DNA of 20,149 bases from Firmicutes bacterium UBA3553 (GTDB lineage Bacteria; Bacillota; Clostridia; Tissierellales; Sedimentibacteraceae): assembly GCA_002381185.1 (NCBI GenBank), contig DFOA01000064.1:169684-189832 (forward strand). Direction: 5' to 3'. Position numbers and translations under genes: made by a program. The notes under the pieces are model-generated. The model had not been told where the DNA came from. It made no database searches and saw only the letters and a program-made list of their open reading frames with translations. Below, piece after piece: positions 7,261-13,662 of this stretch; positions within the stretch are counted from its first letter, which is position 1; each line of letters begins with the position of its first letter.

Positions 7261-8244
7261 TTATTTTAACGCGGCTTTTAATGCCTCCAGATTATGGCGC
7301 ATAACGGTAAAATAATCGTCTCCATTTTCCATTTGTTCGTCACTGAGAGCTTCGACCGGGCTTAAAACATCAGTTTTTGCACCAATAGCGCTCGCTATGA
7401 CTTCAGCAACTTTGGGGCTTACCAACTCTTCGAAAAATATTACCTTTACATCATGCTCTTTGGCGAATTCTATTATTTCGGCAACTCTTGCGGGGTCAGG
7501 TTCAGAATCAGGAGCCAGACCCTCTACGGGAACCTGGTTCAATCCGTAGGCAGAGCACAAATAACCAAATGCTTGATGTGCTACAATGATATCCTTATTC
7601 GGAAGAGAAGTGATAGCATCTCTGAACTCTTTGTCCAAGGCATCAAACTCACCTGCATACTTAGTATAGTTTGCCTCATAATAATCCTTGTTATCCGGAT
7701 CAGCCTGTATAAATGAATTTTTGATGCTTTCCATTTCCGCCTTGGCATTCATCGGGTCAAGCCATACATGCGGGTCAAATTTTCCATGGGAATGTTCATC
7801 TTCATCAGAGTGCTCTTCTTCTTCGGAATGCTCTTCCTCATCATCATGGTGACCTTCCAGCAGTGTCAAGCCTTTAGAAGCTTCAACGGCAATCAGGCTG
7901 TCGTTTTGTATAGATTCAAGAACGTCTTCAACCCAATGCTCCATACCAGCTCCGTTATATATAAATACCGAAGCTTCTTCCAAACCTGCAATATCAGCAG
8001 CAGTAGGCTCCCATTCGTGAGGTTCGGTTCCTGCCGGGACCATGTTTACTGCGTCAATCTTATCTCCTCCGATTTTAGAAGCAAAATCGTACATTGGATA
8101 AAAGCTGGTATAAACTGACAGTTTTTTATCTTGTGATTGATTACCATTTGCATTTGAAGCAGACGGTTCCTGGGGTGTTCCGCACCCGGCAAGCAGAGAA
8201 ACAATTAAAACTACTGCAAGCATTATACTACAAAATCTTTTCAT
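7261..8244 (-). CDS. znuA: Zinc-binding lipoprotein ZnuA (cluster 9 substrate-binding protein)
   Basis: This 327-residue lipoprotein starts with a signal peptide ending in the lipobox LLAGC (Cys21), so it is anchored on the outer face of the cytoplasmic membrane. Expected zinc ligands are visible as His76 (EPHEWEP), His159 (FDPHVWLDP), His223 (IVAHQAFGY) and probably Asp292. A charged loop at about 131-154 rich in His, Glu and Asp lies before the second ligand, the hallmark of ZnuA/AdcA-type zinc rather than manganese binders. The start at 8242-8244 is supported by GGGAGGT 7 bases upstream and by the signal peptide. An upstream in-frame ATG at 8358 would add 38 residues without a ribosome site and would erase the promoter region. 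First gene of the zinc operon. Confidence 0.95.
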   Translation of the reverse strand: MKRFCSIMLAVVLIVSLLAGCGTPQEPSASNANGNQSQDKKLSVYTSFYPMYDFASKIGGDKIDAVNMVPAGTEPHEWEPTAADIAGLEEASVFIYNGAGMEHWVEDVLESIQNDSLIAVEASKGLTLLEGHHDDEEEHSEEEEHSDEDEHSHGKFDPHVWLDPMNAKAEMESIKNSFIQADPDNKDYYEANYTKYAGEFDALDKEFRDAITSLPNKDIIVAHQAFGYLCSAYGLNQVPVEGLAPDSEPDPARVAEIIEFAKEHDVKVIFFEELVSPKVAEVIASAIGAKTDVLSPVEALSDEQMENGDDYFTVMRHNLEALKAALK

Positions 8245-8269
8245 TTTAAATAACCTCCCAATATATGTA

Positions 8270-8298
8270 TTACTTGACTTAATTATATAATCAAGTAA
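8270..8298. promoter_or_regulatory. Second dyad in the znuA 5' leader
   Basis: Perfect 8-bp arms TTACTTGA (8270-8277) and TCAAGTAA (8291-8298) flank a 13-base AT-rich spacer. It lies between the predicted transcription start and the znuA ribosome binding site. It could be a second repressor site or a leader-RNA hairpin; the sequence does not decide. Confidence 0.4.
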
Positions 8299-8300
8299 AT

Positions 8301-8331
8301 ATAAATGCACATGATTCGCATTTGCATTTAT
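8301..8331. promoter_or_regulatory. Near-perfect 31-bp palindrome, candidate Zur operator
   Basis: Twelve of fifteen symmetric pairs match. The outer arms are ATAAATGCA (8301-8309) and TGCATTTAT (8323-8331), with inner ATG/CAT pairs at 8311-8313 and 8319-8321 around a central T. It overlaps the first two bases of the -10 box and covers the expected transcription start of the znuA promoter, a position where a bound repressor would block RNA polymerase. Length and symmetry fit a Fur-family dimer site. It is not the B. subtilis Zur box letter for letter, so assignment to the operon's own Zur is inference. Confidence 0.72.
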
Positions 8332-8358
8332 TATAATTTGAAATTGGGGATATGTCAA
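8330..8358 (-). promoter_or_regulatory. Consensus sigma-A promoter for the zinc operon
   Basis: On the minus strand TTGACA (8358-8353), a 17-base spacer (8352-8336) and TATAAT (8335-8330) match the housekeeping consensus at all 12 positions with optimal spacing. Transcription would start near 8323, inside the palindrome, giving a leader of about 80 bases before znuA. An unusually strong promoter overlapped by an operator is the expected design for a tightly repressed starvation operon. Confidence 0.85.
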
Positions 8359-8389
8359 TAATTAAAAATATAAAGATTAGTTATGGTCT

Positions 8390-9064
8390 TTAATTCTCAA
8401 ACTCAAATTTATAACCGATTTTACGTACTGTAACAATGTTTTTCCCATACGGTCCTATTTTAGAGCGGAGGCATTTTATGTGTGTGTCAACTGTTCTGTC
8501 ATCTCCGAAGTAATCCCAGCCCCATACCGTAGATAATATCTGGCTTCTTGTAAGAACTAAATTTTTATTTTGCAGCAAGTAATATAGCAAATCAAATTCC
8601 TTTGGAGTCAGGACAGCTTTTTCACCGTTTATTAAAACGGACCTTTCACGGTATTTAACGACTAATCCCTCTAATTCCATGTCCTGCATACTGTTTTGAG
8701 CAGTTCTTTTTAGAAGGTTTCTTACTCTTGCAACCAATATTCTAGGACTGAAGGGCTTTGAAATGTATTCATCTGCCCCGGAATTAAAGCCTGTTATTTC
8801 ATCTATTTCTGCGTCTCTTGCTGTGAGCATCAGTATCGGAACATCATAATCCTTCCGAATGTATGAAGCAACCTGGTAACCATCCATTTTTGGCATCATA
8901 ACATCCAATATAATCAGTGAGAAATCATATTCATTATCAAACTTTTCTATGGCTTCTTCACCGTCAGCAGCTTCTACTACCTTAAATCCTTCCTTTACTA
9001 AGTAGCTTGCAACCAACTTTCTTATATTTTCCTCATCTTCTACCAGCAATATTTTAGTTTCCAT
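8390..9064 (-). CDS. OmpR/PhoB-family response regulator
   Basis: This 224-residue protein has a receiver domain (about 1-120) with acidic pocket Glu9/Asp10/Glu11, phospho-acceptor Asp54 (ILDVMMPKMDGY), Thr81 and Lys103. An OmpR-type winged helix follows (about 127-222: LTPKEFDLLYYLLQN, then DDRTVDTHIKCLRSKIG). It is a DNA-binding transcription factor activated by the kinase encoded immediately upstream; the kinase stop and this ATG are separated by one base and GGAGGG lies within the end of the kinase gene. Targets are unknown. There is no clear terminator after it and the zinc promoter begins about 30 bases downstream, so read-through into the zinc operon is possible. Confidence 0.95.
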   Translation of the reverse strand: METKILLVEDEENIRKLVASYLVKEGFKVVEAADGEEAIEKFDNEYDFSLIILDVMMPKMDGYQVASYIRKDYDVPILMLTARDAEIDEITGFNSGADEYISKPFSPRILVARVRNLLKRTAQNSMQDMELEGLVVKYRERSVLINGEKAVLTPKEFDLLYYLLQNKNLVLTRSQILSTVWGWDYFGDDRTVDTHIKCLRSKIGPYGKNIVTVRKIGYKFEFEN

Positions 9065-9065
9065 A

Positions 9066-10550
9066 TTAACCCTCCAATTCTGAATTCATATCTACATTTT
9101 CAACTTCAAACCAGAATTCAACTCCGTTATCAGAATTCGTAACTCCGTATTTTTCATTATGCATATCAAGTGTTACTTTTACAATCGCTAATCCAAGACC
9201 ATAGCTTCCCATGTTTTTTCTTGATTTGTCAGCCCTGTAAAAGCTTATAAATATATTTTCAATATCTTCTTCAGGTATTTTTATGCCTGTATTAAATATG
9301 CTCACTCTGCATTTATTTAGGTTAACAGAAGTTGAAACTCTTACCATACCTCCAAAATCACAATACTTAACAGCATTTTCATATAGATTCTGAAAAACTT
9401 GCTCTATTCTAAAATAATCTGCATATACAATGCTGTTGTCGGAAATGTTTTTTTCTACTGAAATATTTTTTTCTTTGGCTATGATAGAATTTTTGTTTAT
9501 TGTGCCTTCTATAATTTCGTTGATGCTGAAGTTTGATTTTTCTAATTTAATTATACCTACCTCAAGTTTTGAAAGCTTTAATAGTTCCTGAACAAATTCA
9601 GACATTTTTCTTCCTTCATTGATGATGATGTTCAAGTATTCTTTTTTGGTTGCTTCATCAATATCTTCCATGTCAATCAATGCTTCTGAATAGCTCATTA
9701 TTAACGTCAGAGGGGTTTTAAAGTCATGAGAAACATTTGCTATAAACTGTTTAGTCATTTTTTCGGACTTTTCCTGTTTTATAAGATCGTCCTTTAATTT
9801 TTCAACATAGTCCTGGAGTTTGTCTGCCATATTATTTATGCTTTCAGATAAAAGTCCGATTTCATCCTTTGACAATATGTCACATCGTTCAGAAAAATTT
9901 AAATTGGAAATCTTATCGGCAATTACCTGTAGCTGTCTTATGGGCTTTGTTGTTTTATCAGCAACAAAATACATTATGACTGCAACTATGCACAATGAAA
10001 AAATAGAAATATACATGGAATATTTAATCGCCGAATAAGAAATATCCCTGATAAATTTTATAGGTGTCTGCATCAATATATATTTGTCATCTTTTATTTT
10101 GGACAAGACTGTGATATTATTATCCTGCCTGCCGGTGTCTATATTTTTAATGTAATAATTACTGCTTTTTAGCTCATTAAAGGCATTTTCCCTGTAAAGG
10201 TTTTTAATTAACTGAAGTACTTCGTTGTCAAAGGGTTTTAATGAAAAATATCTTTGCCTTGAATAATACTCAATTTCGCCCATACCTGTTTCTGTACTCA
10301 GTGAGAATATGCAAATTGTCATATTTTGAGCTTCGTAATTAATTATTTCGTCAACGGTATTGTTTACATTTCCTGATAAATAATTTGATTTAATATTGTC
10401 TACTCCGAATTTTAAGCTGCTTATTTTATCATTGGTATACAGCTTATCAAACAATGTGGTACCAAGTATGACTGATAAAACAATATTAAAAATAAGAACG
10501 CAAATTATTACTAAAAAAAGTTTGTTTTTTAAGCTGAACTTCAGTTTCAT
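9066..10550 (-). CDS. Membrane sensor histidine kinase (HAMP, HisKA, HATPase)
   Basis: This 494-residue kinase has a first membrane helix at about 11-33, an extracytoplasmic sensor region of about 34-172, and a second helix at about 177-196. These are followed by a HAMP linker (about 197-250), a HisKA domain with phospho-acceptor His275 (ANVSHDFKTPL) and an ATPase domain (Asn392 in the N box, NTGIKIPEED at 420-429, GSYGLGLAIVK at 448-458). It should autophosphorylate and pass phosphate to Asp54 of the adjacent regulator. The sensor region has no motif I can tie to a ligand. GGGAGGT precedes the ATG by 3 bases. Composition is visibly more AT-rich than the zinc operon beside it. Confidence 0.95.
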   Translation of the reverse strand: MKLKFSLKNKLFLVIICVLIFNIVLSVILGTTLFDKLYTNDKISSLKFGVDNIKSNYLSGNVNNTVDEIINYEAQNMTICIFSLSTETGMGEIEYYSRQRYFSLKPFDNEVLQLIKNLYRENAFNELKSSNYYIKNIDTGRQDNNITVLSKIKDDKYILMQTPIKFIRDISYSAIKYSMYISIFSLCIVAVIMYFVADKTTKPIRQLQVIADKISNLNFSERCDILSKDEIGLLSESINNMADKLQDYVEKLKDDLIKQEKSEKMTKQFIANVSHDFKTPLTLIMSYSEALIDMEDIDEATKKEYLNIIINEGRKMSEFVQELLKLSKLEVGIIKLEKSNFSINEIIEGTINKNSIIAKEKNISVEKNISDNSIVYADYFRIEQVFQNLYENAVKYCDFGGMVRVSTSVNLNKCRVSIFNTGIKIPEEDIENIFISFYRADKSRKNMGSYGLGLAIVKVTLDMHNEKYGVTNSDNGVEFWFEVENVDMNSELEG

Positions 10551-10662
10551 GCAACCTCCCGCAGCAATTTATGAACAAGGATGGCAATTATTAAATTAGG
10601 TTCAACAATTGTATACCTGCTATTCACATATGGTTCATCCATTCTTTGCTGATTTTAACAAT

Positions 10663-10671
10663 AATATACCA
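10663..10671 (-). promoter_or_regulatory. Possible extended -10 promoter for the two-component genes
   Basis: The minus strand reads TGG then TATATT (10671-10663), an extended -10 element, about 110 bases before the kinase ATG. No good -35 hexamer is seen 17 bases upstream, so this is only a candidate. Confidence 0.3.
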
Positions 10672-10702
10672 CATTTGTGTTGAACAGGTGAAAATTTTTT
10701 TT

Positions 10703-10729
10703 AAAAAAAAGAGTACTTTCGTACCCTTT
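10703..10729 (-). terminator. Terminator of the thl-CoA-transferase operon
   Basis: On the minus strand AAAGGGTAC (10729-10721), a GAAA tetraloop (10720-10717) and GTACTCTTT (10716-10708) form a 9-bp stem with one G-U pair, running into a tract of eight T residues (10710-10703). It lies just after the ctfB stop codon. Confidence 0.9.
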
Positions 10730-10735
10730 CATATA

Positions 10736-11392
10736 TTAATCGTCTAATCCAAATCTCTTTAAATCAGGAGAAATTATTAAATTAGCTTCTGTTGCGGCAA
10801 TTACTTCTTCAACTGTAGCTTCAGGACCTAATTCCTCAAGAACAAGGCCTTTATCTGTAACTCTCATAAGAGCCATTTCAGTAACAATTATATTTACTTG
10901 CTCCTTAGCTGTCAATGGAAGAGTGCATTGTTTTAAAATTTTTGGTTTTCCTTTTTGAGTGTGCACCATTGCAATAATTACTGTATTAGCTCCCACAACA
11001 AGATCCATAGCACCGCCCATGCCGGGAACCATTTTACCTGGTATTTTCCAGTTTGCCAGGTTTCCTTTTTCATCTACTTCCATAGCTCCTAAGACTGTTG
11101 CATCAACATGTCCGCCGCGAATTATTCCAAATGATGTGGCGCTGTCAAAGAACATTCCTCCGGGAACTATTGATGATGGCATACCACCTGCATTAACCAG
11201 TTCCCAATCTTCTTTACCCGCTTCAGGAGCAGGACCTAATCCTAAAAATCCATTTTCTGACTGGAAAGTGATGTCCATGCCCTCTGGAATATAATTTGCT
11301 ACCATTGTAGGAAGTCCAATGCCTAAATTTACAACGTCTCCGTCATGTAATAACTGAGCTACTCTTTTAGCTATAACTATTTTTGCATCCAT
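10736..11392 (-). CDS. ctfB: 3-oxoacid/butyrate-acetoacetate CoA-transferase subunit B
   Basis: This 218-residue protein is the beta subunit of a class I CoA-transferase (CtfB/AtoA/ScoB type). The catalytic glutamate that forms the CoA-thioester intermediate is Glu46 in SENG (45-48), and the glycine-rich GIGLPTMVANYIP near the N-terminus is typical. With subunit A it moves CoA between acetoacetate and acetate or butyrate, linking acid re-use to acetoacetyl-CoA. Its ATG shares a base with the ctfA stop codon (TAATG), so translation is coupled. The ribosome site is an odd all-G run of seven. Exact acyl specificity (acetoacetate versus another 3-oxoacid) cannot be read from sequence. A terminator follows. 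Confidence 0.92.
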   Translation of the reverse strand: MDAKIVIAKRVAQLLHDGDVVNLGIGLPTMVANYIPEGMDITFQSENGFLGLGPAPEAGKEDWELVNAGGMPSSIVPGGMFFDSATSFGIIRGGHVDATVLGAMEVDEKGNLANWKIPGKMVPGMGGAMDLVVGANTVIIAMVHTQKGKPKILKQCTLPLTAKEQVNIIVTEMALMRVTDKGLVLEELGPEATVEEVIAATEANLIISPDLKRFGLDD

Positions 11393-12048
11393 TATTTGTC
11401 CCCCCCAACTATATAGTCAACAAATATTCCCGAACACATAACATCGTCCGGATCAATTTCTCCAATTTCAACTATTTTATCAGCTTCTACAATAACTAAA
11501 TCTGCAGCTGTTGCCATTATAGGATTGAAGTTTTTCATGGTTTTATTAAAAACCATATTTCCTTTTTTATCTGCAACGGATGCTTTTAATATAGCAACAT
11601 CTGCTCTTAAAGGAGTCTCAAATATATATTCTTTGCCGTTAATAACTTTTTTTTCTTTTCCAATCTCAGCTTCTGTGCCGATTCCTGTTGGTGTGTAGAA
11701 TCCTCCCAGGCCGTTTCCGCCGCATCTAACTTTTTCAGCCAATGTTCCCTGAGGTGTTAATATAACCTCAGTTTCACCTGAGTTCATTTGATTTGCAGTT
11801 TCCGGATTAGTGCCTACATGTGAAGCAATCATCTTTTTAAATTGCTTGTTTACTACCATTTTGCCGACGCCTCTGTCAGGAAATCCTGTATCATTGCAAA
11901 TTAACGTTAAATTTTTAACGTTTCTCTCAACAAGAGCATCAATTAAACTTTCTGGAGTTCCATTTGCTAAAAAACCGCCGACCATGATTGTCATACCATC
12001 TTGTACCTTTTCTGCGGCTTCCTTAACAGAAATAATTTTGTTAATCAT
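11392..12048 (-). CDS. ctfA: 3-oxoacid/butyrate-acetoacetate CoA-transferase subunit A
   Basis: This 218-residue protein is the alpha subunit (CtfA/AtoD/ScoA type) with the signature GGFLANGTPE (24-33) and the conserved GFYTPTGIGT region. It forms the heteromer with the product of the next gene. The start has AAGGGA eight bases upstream. It is separated from thl by about 158 bases that hold a long imperfect inverted repeat. The last codons contain a run of seven G residues (11400-11406 as C on plus), which could allow slippage into the subunit B frame. Confidence 0.92.
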   Translation of the reverse strand: MINKIISVKEAAEKVQDGMTIMVGGFLANGTPESLIDALVERNVKNLTLICNDTGFPDRGVGKMVVNKQFKKMIASHVGTNPETANQMNSGETEVILTPQGTLAEKVRCGGNGLGGFYTPTGIGTEAEIGKEKKVINGKEYIFETPLRADVAILKASVADKKGNMVFNKTMKNFNPIMATAADLVIVEADKIVEIGEIDPDDVMCSGIFVDYIVGGDK

Positions 12049-12083
12049 AATTTCATCCCTTCTATTTGAAATTTATATTTGTT

Positions 12084-12201
12084 GGAGGGATTAGAACAAG
12101 CTGCTGAATTGTCATATTGCCATCCTTTGGGCACGGCTCCTTGCCGTAAATTATTTATAGTCTAAAAGATGGCAGACATATTCAGCAACCTGATACCCTC
12201 C
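12084..12201. repeat. Long imperfect inverted repeat with internal hairpin between thl and ctfA
   Basis: Three paired blocks nest around a common centre: GGAGGG (12084-12089) with CCCTCC (12196-12201), TGCTGAAT (12102-12109) with ATTCAGCA (12180-12187), and TGCCATC (12118-12124) with GATGGCA (12168-12174). A separate ACGGC/GCCGT hairpin (12133-12147) lies in the apical region. The element fills most of the thl-ctfA gap and could be an mRNA structure affecting stability or relative expression, or a small miniature inverted-repeat element. It does not match a riboswitch I recognise and lacks a U-tract for termination. Confidence 0.65.
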
Positions 12202-12206
12202 TACTT

Positions 12207-13385
12207 CTATCTTTGTACTAACAGTGCTGTTCCCATTCCACCGCCTATGCACAGTGTTGCAAGGCCTTTTTTAGCATCTCTTTTTCCCATTTCATATATC
12301 AGTGATACAAGAATTCTTGCTCCTGATGCTCCGATTGGATGTCCCAATGCTATGGCACCGCCGTTAACATTAGTAATTTCAGGATTTAAGCCTAAATCAC
12401 GAGTAACTGCAATGGCTTGTGATGCAAATGCTTCATTAGCTTCAACCAAGTCTAAATCATCAACAGTCCATCCTGCATTAGCCAATGCTTTTTTTGTTGC
12501 TGGAACCGGTCCGATTCCCATTACTTTTGGATCTACACCTGCAGAACCGTATCCTGCAACTTCACATAAATATTTTATTCCAAGCTCATCTGCTTTTTCT
12601 TTGCTCATTATTATTAATGCTGCTGCTCCGTCATTAATTCCGGATGCATTGCCTGCTGTAACTGTTCCGTCTTTTTTAAATGCAGGTTTTAATTTAGCCA
12701 TTTTTTCCACTGTTGAGCCGTGTCTTGGATATTCATCTGTATCAATTACTATTGGATCACCTTTTTTCTGAGGTATTATAACAGGTGCAATTTCATCTTT
12801 GAATTTTCCGGATTTTTGTGCTTCTTCAGCTCTGTTTTGACTTTGCACTGCAAATTGATCTTGCTCTTCCTTAGTGATTCCATATTGTTCTGCTACATTT
12901 TCGGCAGTTATTCCCATATGATATTGGTTGTAAACATCTGTTAAACCGTCATAAACCATGTAATCTACTATTTTGCCATCTCCCATTCTTTGTCCCCATC
13001 TTGTTTTGGGTAAAAGATACGGAGCATTTGTCATACTTTCAGTTCCACCGCACAATATAACGTCGCATTGTCCGCTTTCAACAAATTGTGCTGCCATGCT
13101 CACTGCTCTTAAGCCTGAGCCGCATACCATATTAATTGTTAATGCCGGAGTTTCAACAGGAATTCCTGCTCCAAGTGTAACCTGTCTTGCTACGTTTTGT
13201 CCTAATCCGGCTCCTAATACATTACCAAAGTAAACTTCTTCAATAACCGATGGTTCAATTCCTGCTCTTTTAATTGCTTCCTTTGCTGCAATTACGCCTA
13301 AATCTACTGCTGACAATGGTGCCAGTGAACCTCCGAATGAACCGATTGGTGTTCTTGCTGCAGATACAACAACTGCTTTTTTCAT
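12207..13385 (-). CDS. thl: Acetyl-CoA acetyltransferase (thiolase)
   Basis: This 392-residue thiolase has all three catalytic elements: acyl-accepting Cys88 (NMVCGSG), His349 (GGAIALGHPIGASG) and Cys379 (LCIGGGMG). Length and sequence style match the biosynthetic/fermentative thiolase of butyrate-forming clostridia. It condenses two acetyl-CoA to acetoacetyl-CoA or runs in reverse. With the CoA-transferase downstream it interconverts acetoacetate and acetyl-CoA. The ATG at 13383-13385 follows AGGAGG by 6 bases; an upstream in-frame ATG (13427) would overlap the sigma-54 promoter and is rejected. First gene of the operon, divergent from the sigma-54 activator. Confidence 0.96.
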   Translation of the reverse strand: MKKAVVVSAARTPIGSFGGSLAPLSAVDLGVIAAKEAIKRAGIEPSVIEEVYFGNVLGAGLGQNVARQVTLGAGIPVETPALTINMVCGSGLRAVSMAAQFVESGQCDVILCGGTESMTNAPYLLPKTRWGQRMGDGKIVDYMVYDGLTDVYNQYHMGITAENVAEQYGITKEEQDQFAVQSQNRAEEAQKSGKFKDEIAPVIIPQKKGDPIVIDTDEYPRHGSTVEKMAKLKPAFKKDGTVTAGNASGINDGAAALIIMSKEKADELGIKYLCEVAGYGSAGVDPKVMGIGPVPATKKALANAGWTVDDLDLVEANEAFASQAIAVTRDLGLNPEITNVNGGAIALGHPIGASGARILVSLIYEMGKRDAKKGLATLCIGGGMGTALLVQR

Positions 13386-13422
13386 AATCTTCCTCCTAAA
13401 TTTTATTGTACTAATATAGTAT

Positions 13423-13438
13423 AGCAAATATTATGCCA
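13423..13438 (-). promoter_or_regulatory. Sigma-54 (-24/-12) promoter driving thl-ctfA-ctfB
   Basis: On the minus strand TGGCAT (13438-13433) and TTGCT (13427-13423) place the invariant GG and GC exactly 10 bases apart, matching the TGGCAC-N5-TTGCW sigma-54 consensus at nearly every position. The start of transcription would be near 13412, about 27 bases before the thl ATG. No sigma-A promoter was evident for thl. The divergent neighbour is a sigma-54 activator, which strongly supports this call. Confidence 0.85.
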
Positions 13439-13503
13439 ATTAAGCAATTAAATTAAATCGGCGGTATTTCAACAGTACAACATATGTGGAAGTTTTTATT
13501 ATA

Positions 13504-13515
13504 TGCATAAATGCA
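13504..13515. promoter_or_regulatory. Candidate activator site 1 (TGCATAAATGCA)
   Basis: This is the core of a longer dyad with perfect 8-bp arms ATATGCAT (13501-13508) and ATGCATAT (13511-13518). It lies about 70-80 bases upstream of the -24 box, a normal distance for an enhancer-binding protein, and a second copy lies 31 bases away. Confidence 0.6.
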
Positions 13516-13534
13516 TATTAAAAAAAGACATTAT

Positions 13535-13546
13535 TGCAAAAATGCA
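13535..13546. promoter_or_regulatory. Candidate activator site 2 (TGCAAAAATGCA)
   Basis: It differs from site 1 at one of 12 positions and shares the flanking ATAT on the right. The centre-to-centre spacing to site 1 is 31 bp, about three helical turns, so both would face the same side of the DNA, as expected for cooperative binding of activator dimers. Confidence 0.55.
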
Positions 13547-13550
13547 TATA

Positions 13551-13578
13551 AAATTATATAATATGTATTATATAATTT
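13551..13578. promoter_or_regulatory. 28-bp AT-only inverted repeat between the activator sites and the activator gene
   Basis: Perfect 13-bp arms AAATTATATAATA (13551-13563) and TATTATATAATTT (13566-13578) flank a TG spacer. It may be an operator, a bendable or melting DNA element, or contain -10-like hexamers for either direction. All arm bases are A or T, so chance symmetry is more likely than the length suggests. Confidence 0.4.
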
Positions 13579-13662
13579 AACAATACCATATTAACATATT
13601 GTCTAAAAAATATCAATTAGAAATATACAGTATTTATTAAAATAATAATAAAGGATGAGGTT

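Noticed and set aside
8245..8358. N-terminal extension of ZnuA by 38 residues from an upstream ATG
   Set aside because: No ribosome site, it would bury the promoter and palindrome in coding sequence, and the signal peptide with lipobox begins naturally at the ATG ending at 8244.
8340..8389. Intrinsic terminator after the response regulator
   Set aside because: Only a weak 5-bp AAAGA/TCTTT pairing with scattered T residues is present, which is below what I would call a terminator.
10959..11294. Open frame of about 110 codons on plus strand antisense to ctfB
   Set aside because: It is a shadow of a well-supported gene without start signals.
12084..12201. Known riboswitch or T-box between thl and ctfA
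   Set aside because: No conserved cores (for example cobalamin, c-di-GMP, SAM, T-box) could be recognised; listed instead as an unassigned structured repeat.
12169..12771. 200-codon open frame on plus strand antisense to thiolase
   Set aside because: It mirrors the codon structure of the thiolase on the minus strand, has no ribosome site and no family resemblance.
13386..13427. Thiolase start at the upstream in-frame ATG
   Set aside because: It lies at the sigma-54 promoter, lacks a ribosome site, and family members begin at MKKAVVVSAARTP, which has AGGAGG in front.
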